Source of the DNA: Flaviramulus basaltis
GTDB taxonomy: Bacteria; Bacteroidota; Bacteroidia; Flavobacteriales; Flavobacteriaceae
Length of the DNA stretch: 64,000 bases
NCBI RefSeq assembly: GCF_900114265.1
Contig: NZ_FPKV01000001.1
Coordinates: forward strand, 1,240,001-1,304,000
Direction: 5' to 3'
The notes under the pieces are model-generated. The model made no database searches, had not been told where the DNA came from, and saw nothing but the letters and a program-made list of their open reading frames with translations. Positions within the stretch are counted from its first letter, which is position 1, and each line of letters begins with the position of its first letter. The translations under genes and the position numbers were made by a program. Of this stretch, positions 25,518-33,112 are shown in pieces.

Positions 25518-26192
25518 ATGGATTACGCAAAAGAATTTGAAAAATTCGCGATAAAAGACCAAGGTATAAGTAGCACATACTACAATAAAATTATAAGTAG
25601 CATGTACCCAGAAAATATGACGCCTTATATTATTGAAGAGCGCCAATTGAATATTTCTCAATTAGATGTGTTTTCTCGTTTAATGATGGATCGTATTCTT
25701 TTTCTAGGAACAGGAATAAATGATAATATTGCTAACATTGTGCAAGCACAGCTTTTGTTTTTAGAAAGTGTAGATGCTAATAAAGACATACAAATGTACA
25801 TTAATTCTCCAGGAGGAAGTGTTTATGCTGGGTTAGGAATTTATGATACTATGCAATTTATTAAACCAGATGTTGCAACTATTTGTACAGGTATGGCAGC
25901 ATCAATGGGAGCTGTATTATTATGTGCTGGTACAAAAGGAAAACGTAGTGGTTTAACACATTCTCGTGTTATGATTCACCAACCATTAGGTGGTGCTCAA
26001 GGTCAAGCAAGCGATATAGAAATTACAGCTAGAGAGATACTTATTTTAAAAGAAGAACTTTATAAAATTATAAGTAAGCATTCAGGTCAGGATTACGACA
26101 AAGTATATGAAGACAGTGATAGAGATTACTGGATGAAAGCGGATAAAGCTAAAGAATATGGCATGATTGACGAGATTTTAGCCCGTAATTAA
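25518..26192 (+). CDS. clpP: ATP-dependent Clp protease proteolytic subunit
   Basis: Serine protease chamber of ClpXP. 224 residues with the catalytic triad Ser129 ([12 protein letters not shown]), His154 ([10 protein letters not shown]) and an Asp at about 203 (SDRDYWMKA). The [20 protein letters not shown] segment is canonical. A 25-residue N-terminal propeptide-like stretch precedes the conserved core. It lies 74 bases upstream of clpX. Confidence 0.97.
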   Translation: MDYAKEFEKFAIKDQGISSTYYNKIISSMYPENMTPYIIEERQLNISQLDVFSRLMMDRILFLGTGINDNIANIVQAQLLFLESVDANKDIQMYINSPGGSVYAGLGIYDTMQFIKPDVATICTGMAASMGAVLLCAGTKGKRSGLTHSRVMIHQPLGGAQGQASDIEITAREILILKEELYKIISKHSGQDYDKVYEDSDRDYWMKADKAKEYGMIDEILARN

Positions 26193-26265
26193 ATAAAAAT
26201 TAGTAATTTTAAAGAATTGTTATAGAGGGATTTATAATTAATTACTCCCAAAATAGATAAGATTA

Positions 26266-27498
26266 ATGGCAAAAGAAGAATTAGAATGTTCATTTTGTGG
26301 TCGTAAAAAGCCTGAAACAAACTTGTTAATTGCTGGACTAGATGCTCATATATGCGATAGATGTATAGAGCAAGCACACGGTATTGTAATTGAAGAATCT
26401 AAACAAAGTGATAGTAGTGATTTATCTGCAGAATTAAAACTTCGTAAACCACAACAAATTAAGGGTTTTCTTGATGAATATATTATTGGGCAAAACATGA
26501 CTAAAAAGGTTATGTCTGTTGCTGTATATAATCATTACAAACGTTTATTACAACCTGCTACAAAAGATGATATTGAAATACAAAAAAGTAATATCATTAT
26601 GGTTGGTCAAACAGGTACAGGAAAGACATTAATGGCAAAAACAATTGCCAGAATGTTAAATGTTCCTTTAGCTATAGTTGATGCTACTGTTTTAACAGAA
26701 GCAGGTTATGTTGGAGAAGATGTAGAAAGTATTTTAACACGTTTACTTCAAGCAGCAGATTACAATTTAGAAAAAGCTGAAAAAGGCATTGTTTTTATAG
26801 ATGAAATAGATAAAATAGCTCGTAAGAGTGATAATCCATCTATTACAAGAGATGTGTCTGGTGAAGGTGTGCAACAAGCGCTTTTAAAACTTCTAGAAGG
26901 TACGGTTGTTAATGTGCCACCAAAAGGAGGACGTAAACACCCAGACCAAAAATTCATTGAAGTTAATACAGAAAATATTTTATTTATAGCAGGAGGTGCT
27001 TTTGATGGTATTGAACGTGTTATTTCTAAACGTTTAAATATGCAAGCTGTTGGTTACAGTGCGTCAATATCTGATGATGTTGTAGATCAAAATCACTTAT
27101 TACAATATATTATTCCTAAAGATTTAAAAGACTTTGGTCTAATTCCTGAAATTATTGGGCGTTTACCAGTTTTAACATATATGGATCCTTTAGATGCAGA
27201 TACACTAAGAGCGATTCTTACTGAGCCTAAAAATGCTATTATTAAACAATATAAGAAGCTGTTTTTGATGGATGAAATAGATTTTAGTATAACAGATGGT
27301 GCTTTAGATTTTATTGTAAATAAAGCTATTGAATATAAACTAGGAGCAAGAGGATTACGTTCACTTTGTGAAGAAATTTTAACAGATGCTATGTTCGAAT
27401 TACCAAGTAGCGACGAGAAAAGTTTAAATGTAACTAAAGTTTACGCTGAAGATAAATTAACTAAAACTACTTTAAAGAAACTTAAAGCAGTTTCATAA
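26266..27498 (+). CDS. clpX: ATP-dependent Clp protease ATP-binding subunit ClpX
   Basis: AAA+ unfoldase that feeds ClpP. 410 residues: an N-terminal zinc-binding domain (Cys8, Cys11, Cys30, Cys33), Walker A GQTGTGKT (114-121), the pore loop GYVGED, Walker [11 protein letters not shown], and the sensor-2 segment [15 protein letters not shown]. The family's IGF-type loop for ClpP docking should lie in the region after [16 protein letters not shown]. It is followed by a strong bidirectional terminator. Confidence 0.97.
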   Translation: MAKEELECSFCGRKKPETNLLIAGLDAHICDRCIEQAHGIVIEESKQSDSSDLSAELKLRKPQQIKGFLDEYIIGQNMTKKVMSVAVYNHYKRLLQPATKDDIEIQKSNIIMVGQTGTGKTLMAKTIARMLNVPLAIVDATVLTEAGYVGEDVESILTRLLQAADYNLEKAEKGIVFIDEIDKIARKSDNPSITRDVSGEGVQQALLKLLEGTVVNVPPKGGRKHPDQKFIEVNTENILFIAGGAFDGIERVISKRLNMQAVGYSASISDDVVDQNHLLQYIIPKDLKDFGLIPEIIGRLPVLTYMDPLDADTLRAILTEPKNAIIKQYKKLFLMDEIDFSITDGALDFIVNKAIEYKLGARGLRSLCEEILTDAMFELPSSDEKSLNVTKVYAEDKLTKTTLKKLKAVS

Positions 27499-27520
27499 GA
27501 AAGTTTATAATTTTAGACAT

Positions 27521-27550
27521 AAAAAAACCACGCTATTAGCGTGGTTTTTT
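27521..27550 (+). terminator. Terminator after clpX
   Basis: Stem AAAACCACGC/GCGTGGTTTT with loop TATTA (27534-27538), flanked by A and T runs on both sides, so it could work in either direction. The stretch 27551-27744 beyond it holds no gene. It contains only an imperfect palindrome at about 27638-27664 (CAAAG/CTTTG inside AAGCT/AGCTT). Confidence 0.9.
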
Positions 27551-27744
27551 ATTTGTTATGGATTTTAATTAATAATGGACATTATGGATAAATTTTCATT
27601 CTGCTATTATAACTTTTGGTAAAGGTATATGTTACTTAGAAGCTGTGCAAAGGGCTTTGTTAGCTTTTAGATTATAAGACGAAATACTCGTTTAAAAACT
27701 TTTCAAGAAACACTTCATCGTTTTTATAACAAATCAACGGATTT

Positions 27745-29392
27745 TTATTCTTTTAAAATAACAAATTCAACACGTCTGTTAGCTTGTAAATCTTCATCAG
27801 AACAATCATTTTTACAATCTACTAATGGTTTAGTTTCTCCAAAACCATTAGACTGTAGTCTCTTTTTACTAATACCATTTTTAATTAAATACTTAACCGC
27901 TGATACAGCACGTTTTTGAGATAAGCCTAAGTTATAAGAATCTCTACCTTTATTATCTGTATGGGCATTAATTGCTAATGTCATTTCTGGATGATCTTTA
28001 AGGACTTTAATTATTTTATTTAATGAAATAAATGATTCCTCTTTTACATTCCATTTATTGAAATCAAAATAGATGTTTTCTAAAACAATTCTTAATTCGT
28101 TATCAACTTTGGCAATTACAGGTTCGGTGGTAAGTAGTTCTATATTTTTATTATAGTTGTTTCAATTCCTCTGTAAGCCAAAAAACCTACCAAAGTATCT
28201 TTAAACCCATCTTTATAGGTTGAGATGGTATAGTTTTCAAAAGGGTCTACTTTAAAGCTATAAATGGCATCTTCTCGAGTTATTGTTCTATCTATTTCTA
28301 TACCATCAATATCTTTTAAAATAACAACTGTATTTGGAAGTTTTATTTTTGTTTCTAAATCTAGAATTTCACCTTCTATTTTTTGAGTCACTTCTTCATT
28401 AATAGCCGTATAAATATCATAACTACCCTTTCCGTTTTGTCTGTTTGATGATACATAGCCTTTATTTCTGGCGGCTAAAAAATAAGCAACTTCATCATAT
28501 TCAGTGTTTATGGTGTTACCTAAATTTCTAGGTATACTATATCCATTATTAGAAATTCTGCTTGCAAAAAGATCAAAGCCTCCAATATTATCATGTCCTT
28601 TTGATGAAAAATATAAGTATTTATCATCAATTGAAAGTGAAGGGTATTTGTCGTCCAAATTAGTATTAACAGTACTTCCTAAATTTTTAGGCGTTCCTAA
28701 AGAGCCATCTGCATTAATTTCTGAAACATAAATATCGTATCCACCAATAGCATCTGGCATATTTGCAGAAAAATACAGTTTATCACCTTTATGGGTTACA
28801 TAAGGGTTTTCAATAGAAATATTTATATTGTTTATATCTAGTAATTCTTGATTTATCCAATTACCATGTGAGTCTTCTTCTAAAACAGCCTTATATAATT
28901 TGTATTCTAAAGAGTTTTCTCTGCTACTTCTTGTATAATAAACTGTTTTTTGATCAGGTGAAAAGGTTAATTGGTCTTCACTATCGTTAGTGTTTAATAT
29001 TCTTGAAAATAGTTGTGGCGTACTTAAATGTCCATTTTGTCAATGTTTAAGCAAAATAATTCTTTGTAAGCTTCATTAGTATTAGGGTCAATTTTTGCTA
29101 AACCACCTAATTTTTTTGAAGAAATCATAATTAATTTATTTCTAAAAAAACCTGAACCAATTTCAGAATATGGAGAATTAACTCCTGCATCTAGAAGTTC
29201 AAACCCAAATCCATTGGTGTCAATTACTGTTTCAGACAGGGTTGAAAACGTGGTACTATTATTTGTATAATAGGAATGGTTTGTTGCAATTAAATCTGAG
29301 GGTTCTTGACTAATTACAATATTGGATAAAAGGAAAATGAAAAAACATAATTTAGTTTTCTTCTTGAGAGAGGGTTTGGATTAGTTAAACAT
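27745..29392 (-). pseudogene. Decayed OmpA family protein with PD40 repeats (three lesions)
   Basis: Remnant of a secreted peptidoglycan-binding protein of about 550 residues, read leftward in three frames. The first (29392 to about 29024) holds MFN, a TAA stop at codon 4 (29383-29381), then a signal peptide KLCFFIFLLSNIVISQ. A shift at the A-run complementary to 29035-29038 leads into the second frame (to 28140) with PD40-type motifs (LTFSPDQKTVYYTRSS, KGDKLYFSANMPDAIGGYDI) and a carboxypeptidase-regulatory-like fold. A second shift at the A-run complementary to 28145-28149 leads to the OmpA domain (IYFDFNKW, TDNKGRDSYNLGLSQKRA, ANRRVEFVI). One added A at each run restores continuity. All neighbouring genes are intact, which argues for real decay, though assembly error at the runs is possible. 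Confidence 0.85.
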
Positions 29393-29408
29393 AAATATAG
29401 AACTACTA

Positions 29409-29432
29409 CTAAGATTTTTATAAAAATCTTAG
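29409..29432. other. Perfect 24-bp palindrome
   Basis: Two 12-bp arms with no spacer (CTAAGATTTTTA and its exact complement), lying between the GH3 stop and the start of the OmpA remnant, both leftward. It may serve as a transcription terminator for GH3 or as an operator for the remnant. There is no clear T tract on the minus strand beyond the stem itself. Confidence 0.5.
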
Positions 29433-29490
29433 ACCAATAGCCATTTAATTCGGTAAGTTATTGTTTTACAGGCGTTTATTGTTAAAAATC

Positions 29491-31005
29491 TTACAAATTC
29501 ATTTTTAAGAGCTCTTCCATGTAATCTCTTGTATTCGATAGTCTTGGTATTTTGTGTTGTCCTCCTAATTTGTTGTTTTGTTTTAACCAATCATAAAACA
29601 AATTTTCTCTGGCTATATTAATTTTAGGCTTGTTGAGTGTAATGTTGTTAAAGCGTTTAGCTTCATAATCAGAGTTTAAAGATTTTAAAGTGTCATCAAA
29701 AATTTTATTAAAATTTTCTATGTCTATAGGTGGTGTTTTAAATTCAATTAACCATTCATGTGCTCCTTTTTCTTTGCCTTCCATAAAAATAGGAGCCGCA
29801 GTAAAATCCTTAATTTCGGCTTGGGTGTGTTTGCATACTTTCTTTAATGCATCCTCTGCATTTTCAATAATAAGCTCTTCGCCAAAAACATTAATATGAT
29901 GTTTTGTTCTTCCCGAAATCTTTATTCTGTATGGATTTAATGATGTAAACCTAACTGTGTCGCCTATTTTATAACGCCATAAACCAGCATTTGTAGTAAT
30001 AATAACAGCGTAATTTATGTTGAGTTCTACCTCACTAAGCGGAATTGCTCTTTCTTCAATAGTGGCGTAAACATTCATGGGAATAAATTCATAGAAAATC
30101 CCGTAATCCAACATGAGTAATAATTCATTTGAATTGTTTTGATCTTGAATCGCGAAAAAACCTTCGGAAGCATTGTAAATTTCATAATATTTAAAATCCT
30201 TTTTAGGAAGTATTTTTTTGTATTGATCTTTATAAGGTGTAAAGCTAACGCCTCCATGAAAATATACTTCCAAATTAGGCCAAATGTCAAGCAAACTTTC
30301 CTTTGCCGTGGTTTCTAAAACATTGTTAAGTAAAACCAACATCCAGGAAGGGACACCTGCAAGGCTTGTAACATTTTCATTAATGGTTTCATTAACTATA
30401 GCCTGCATTTTATGCTCCCAATCGCTCATTAGCGATACTTTACTACTTGGAGTGCTACTAAATTCTGCCCAAAAAGGCATATTGTCAATTAAAATAGCCG
30501 ACAAATCGCCAAATGCGGTTCCGTTTTCTTTGTATAATTCTTTACTTCCGCCAAGTCGTAAACTTTTACCTGTAAATAATTGAGAATCTTCATTGTTGTT
30601 TAAGTACATACAAAGCAAATCTTTACTAGCAGCATAATGGCAATCTTCTAGAGATTCTTGACTTACAGGAATAAATTTGCTTTTTGAACGCGTTGTTCCG
30701 CTAGATTTTGCAAACCATTTTATTGGTGTAGGCCAAAACAAATTATTCTCACCACCACGAGAACGCTCTATAATATCTTGCCAACCATCGTAATTTTTTA
30801 TGGGAACACGTTCTGCAAACGTGTTATAATTTTTTATAGATGCAAAATCATGTTGTTTACCAATTTCGGTATTTTTTGCCATATCTATTAGGCTTAATAG
30901 CAGCTCGTTTTGAACTTCATTTGGGTATTTTAAAAACAATTCTATTTGATGGAATCGCTTTTTTAAAAACCAAGAAGCAATCGAATTCACTATAGGTATT
31001 GGCAT
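29491..31005 (-). CDS. GH3 family acyl-adenylate/amidotransferase-like protein
   Basis: 504 residues of the GH3 fold, the ANL superfamily that in plants conjugates amino acids to auxin or jasmonate. Bacterial members are common in Bacteroidota and their substrate is unknown. Visible adenylation motifs are FAKSSGTTRSKSKFIPVS (ATP-binding P-loop-like) and YEIYNASEGFFAIQD, then WRYKIGDTVRFTSLNPYRIKI and the C-terminal hinge GRTKHHINVFGEELI. It diverges from the DUF2797 gene across a 44-bp gap. Confidence 0.9.
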   Translation of the reverse strand: MPIPIVNSIASWFLKKRFHQIELFLKYPNEVQNELLLSLIDMAKNTEIGKQHDFASIKNYNTFAERVPIKNYDGWQDIIERSRGGENNLFWPTPIKWFAKSSGTTRSKSKFIPVSQESLEDCHYAASKDLLCMYLNNNEDSQLFTGKSLRLGGSKELYKENGTAFGDLSAILIDNMPFWAEFSSTPSSKVSLMSDWEHKMQAIVNETINENVTSLAGVPSWMLVLLNNVLETTAKESLLDIWPNLEVYFHGGVSFTPYKDQYKKILPKKDFKYYEIYNASEGFFAIQDQNNSNELLLMLDYGIFYEFIPMNVYATIEERAIPLSEVELNINYAVIITTNAGLWRYKIGDTVRFTSLNPYRIKISGRTKHHINVFGEELIIENAEDALKKVCKHTQAEIKDFTAAPIFMEGKEKGAHEWLIEFKTPPIDIENFNKIFDDTLKSLNSDYEAKRFNNITLNKPKINIARENLFYDWLKQNNKLGGQHKIPRLSNTRDYMEELLKMNL

Positions 31006-31049
31006 ATTTAGTTTATCTTTAAGATTTTTAAAAATAATACTTTTTTTTC

Positions 31050-31844
31050 ATGTTCTACCAAGGTGTTTTAACAAAAATGGTAACCGAATTTTCGCAGCCT
31101 ATACAATACTATTTAGTTTTTGAAAACGATTTTATAAATATGAATCAGTTACTAGATAAAAACATTACAATTCAATTTGTTAAATACCAATGTTTGAACT
31201 GTAAATTAGATAAACCTATTTACCGACAAGGGTTTTGTAAGAGTTGTTTTTTTGATATTCCACAAGCAGCCGATTGGATTATGAGACCAGAATTAAGCAC
31301 TGCGCATTTAGATCAAGAAGATCGTGATTTAGAGTACGAAAAGAAAGTGCAACTACAACCACACATTGTTTATTTAGCAAACTCTAGCAATGTTAAAGTT
31401 GGTGTAACTAGAAAAAGTCAAGTGCCTACACGTTGGATAGACCAAGGTGCTCATGAGGCAATTGAAATTGTTGAGGTGCCAAATAGATATTTAGCAGGTA
31501 TTACAGAGGTGGCCTTAAAAGATTATGTAAGTGATAAAACCAATTGGAGAACCATGCTTAAAAATGAAATTGTAGATGAAAATTTAGTAGAGTGGCGAGA
31601 ACGGTTGAAGCAATATATTCCTAATGAAGCAAAAGACTATTTTATTGAAAATAATACTGAAACTAATTTAGATTTTCCAGTTAATAAATATCCAGAGAAA
31701 CCAAAGAGTTTAAATATAATTAAAGAACAGCAATACAAAGGAAAACTAGTAGGGATTAAAGGGCAATATCTTATTTTTGATGATCAAACCGTTTTTAATA
31801 TTCGAGCTAATGAAGGTTTGGTTGTAAATCTTTCTATAAAATAA
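31050..31844 (+). CDS. DUF2797 family protein
   Basis: 264 residues. The start YQGVLTKMVTEF is typical of the family. It has a zinc-ribbon-like pair (CLNCKLDKPIYRQGFCKSC, four cysteines) and a central block HIVYLANSSNVKVGVTRKSQ with VPTRWIDQGA. That block resembles the first strands of a GIY-YIG nuclease domain. No activity is established, so the nuclease idea is inference from pattern only. It is monocistronic and ends at a shared hairpin with rpsU. Confidence 0.82.
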   Translation: MFYQGVLTKMVTEFSQPIQYYLVFENDFINMNQLLDKNITIQFVKYQCLNCKLDKPIYRQGFCKSCFFDIPQAADWIMRPELSTAHLDQEDRDLEYEKKVQLQPHIVYLANSSNVKVGVTRKSQVPTRWIDQGAHEAIEIVEVPNRYLAGITEVALKDYVSDKTNWRTMLKNEIVDENLVEWRERLKQYIPNEAKDYFIENNTETNLDFPVNKYPEKPKSLNIIKEQQYKGKLVGIKGQYLIFDDQTVFNIRANEGLVVNLSIK

Positions 31845-31845
31845 A

Positions 31846-31880
31846 AAATCCCACTTACAACTTATAGGTAAACGGGATTT
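31846..31880. terminator. Bidirectional terminator between DUF2797 and rpsU
   Basis: AAATCCC at 31846-31852 pairs with GGGATTT at 31874-31880, with a further TTAC/GTAA step inside. On the minus strand it is followed by a T run, so it fits best as the end of rpsU. The genes converge here. Confidence 0.75.
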
Positions 31881-31906
31881 ATATTTTGTTTCAAACAAAT
31901 AGGAGA

Positions 31907-32101
31907 TTAAATATCTTCTTGATCTCTTAAGTTTTGAATGTATTCTGCTTTTTGAACTTCGCGACGTCTTCTAACAGATGGTTTTGTGAAAAATTGACCG
32001 TCTCTTAAATTTTGCATCACTTTAATGTTACGGTGTTTTCTTTTATAACGTTTTAATGCACGTTCTATGTTTTCTCCGTCTTTTACAATAATTTTTAACA
32101 T
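31907..32101 (-). CDS. rpsU: 30S ribosomal protein bS21
   Basis: 64-residue basic protein of the small subunit platform: LKIIVKDGENIERALKRYKRK, then SVRRRREVQKAEYIQNLRDQ. Tyr54 is present. In Flavobacteriia this residue has been reported to help sequester the 3' end of 16S rRNA, which would explain why genes here lack Shine-Dalgarno sequences. The rpsU leader itself is A/T-rich, with no purine-rich Shine-Dalgarno sequence before the ATG. It lies 35 bases after the sigma-factor stop, so the two are likely co-transcribed. Confidence 0.96.
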   Translation of the reverse strand: MLKIIVKDGENIERALKRYKRKHRNIKVMQNLRDGQFFTKPSVRRRREVQKAEYIQNLRDQEDI

Positions 32102-32136
32102 GTATTTTTTTTAATTATTTAATTTACTTTTTAGGA

Positions 32137-33000
32137 TTATCCTAAATACGTTTTTAGTACTTTACTTTTTGAGGCATGCCTTAATCTACGAATACCTTTT
32201 TCTTTTATTTGTCTTACTCGTTCTCGAGTTAAACCAAAAGAATCTCCAATTTCTTGAAGGCTCATAGGTTGTTTTTTACTAATACCATAATAATGGCGAA
32301 TTACTTCAGACTCTTTTTCTGAAAGTGTATCTAATGCTCGATTTACTTCAACATTTAAAGAATCTTTCATTAAATCACTATCTGGTCTAGGCGATTCACT
32401 CGAATTTAAAACATCATATAAATTTGACGTTTCACCTTCTTTAAAAGGCGCATCCATTGATAGATGTCTGCCAGAAATTTTCATAGATTGCTTTACATCG
32501 TTAATGGTAAGGTCTAATCTCTTTGCTATTTCATCTGCACTAGGTGGTCTTTCATGTTCCTGTTCTAAAAATGAATAAGCTTTGTTTATTTTATTAATAG
32601 AACCAATTTTGTTCAAAGGTAATCTAACTATTCGAGATTGTTCTGCTAAAGCTTGAAGAATTGCTTGTCTAATCCACCAAACTGCATAAGATATAAATTT
32701 AAAACCTCTAGTTTCATCAAAACGTTTAGCCGCTTTTACTAAACCAGCATTACCTTCGTTTATTAAATCTGGTAGGGTTAAACCTTGATTTTGATATTGT
32801 TTTGAAACAGAAACTACAAAACGTAAGTTAGCAGTTGCGAGTGTGTCTAAAGCTTTTTGATCTCCTTTTTTAATGCGTTGTGCTAATTCTACTTCTTCCT
32901 CGGCAGTAATTAAAGGTATTTTACTAATGTCTTGTAAATATTTGTCTAGAGATTTAGATTCTCGGTTGGTAACTTGCTTTGTGATTTTTAATTGCCTCAT
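32137..33000 (-). CDS. rpoD: Primary RNA polymerase sigma factor RpoD/SigA
   Basis: Housekeeping sigma factor of the short Bacteroidota type (287 residues, no region 1.1). Region 1.2 is [25 protein letters not shown]. Region 2 includes [26 protein letters not shown] and [13 protein letters not shown]. Region 3 ([13 protein letters not shown]) and region 4 ([28 protein letters not shown]) follow. This type recognises TTTG at -33 and TAnnTTTG at -7, as seen at several places in this window. It is encoded just ahead of rpsU. Confidence 0.96.
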   Translation of the reverse strand: MRQLKITKQVTNRESKSLDKYLQDISKIPLITAEEEVELAQRIKKGDQKALDTLATANLRFVVSVSKQYQNQGLTLPDLINEGNAGLVKAAKRFDETRGFKFISYAVWWIRQAILQALAEQSRIVRLPLNKIGSINKINKAYSFLEQEHERPPSADEIAKRLDLTINDVKQSMKISGRHLSMDAPFKEGETSNLYDVLNSSESPRPDSDLMKDSLNVEVNRALDTLSEKESEVIRHYYGISKKQPMSLQEIGDSFGLTRERVRQIKEKGIRRLRHASKSKVLKTYLG

Positions 33001-33112
33001 ATATTATATTAAAGTTTAAAATTTATCCCAATGTATAATGTAACCTTTTTATTGAGAAAACCTAATAAATACGCGACTTTATTTTAGAAAACACTAAAAT
33101 TAATACAGAATA

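Noticed and set aside
27551-27744. Imperfect palindrome near 27638-27664, checked as an integron-type recombination site
   Set aside because: The core-site consensus does not fit and no gene cassettes or integrase are present.
27745-27984. Short OmpA-like open frame read as a complete small protein
   Set aside because: It lacks a signal peptide and is the end of a larger gene; the coding signal continues upstream through shifted frames.
29491-31005. GH3 protein as sign of a plant-hormone pathway
   Set aside because: GH3 homologues are common in Bacteroidota without auxin genes; no neighbouring gene supports hormone metabolism.
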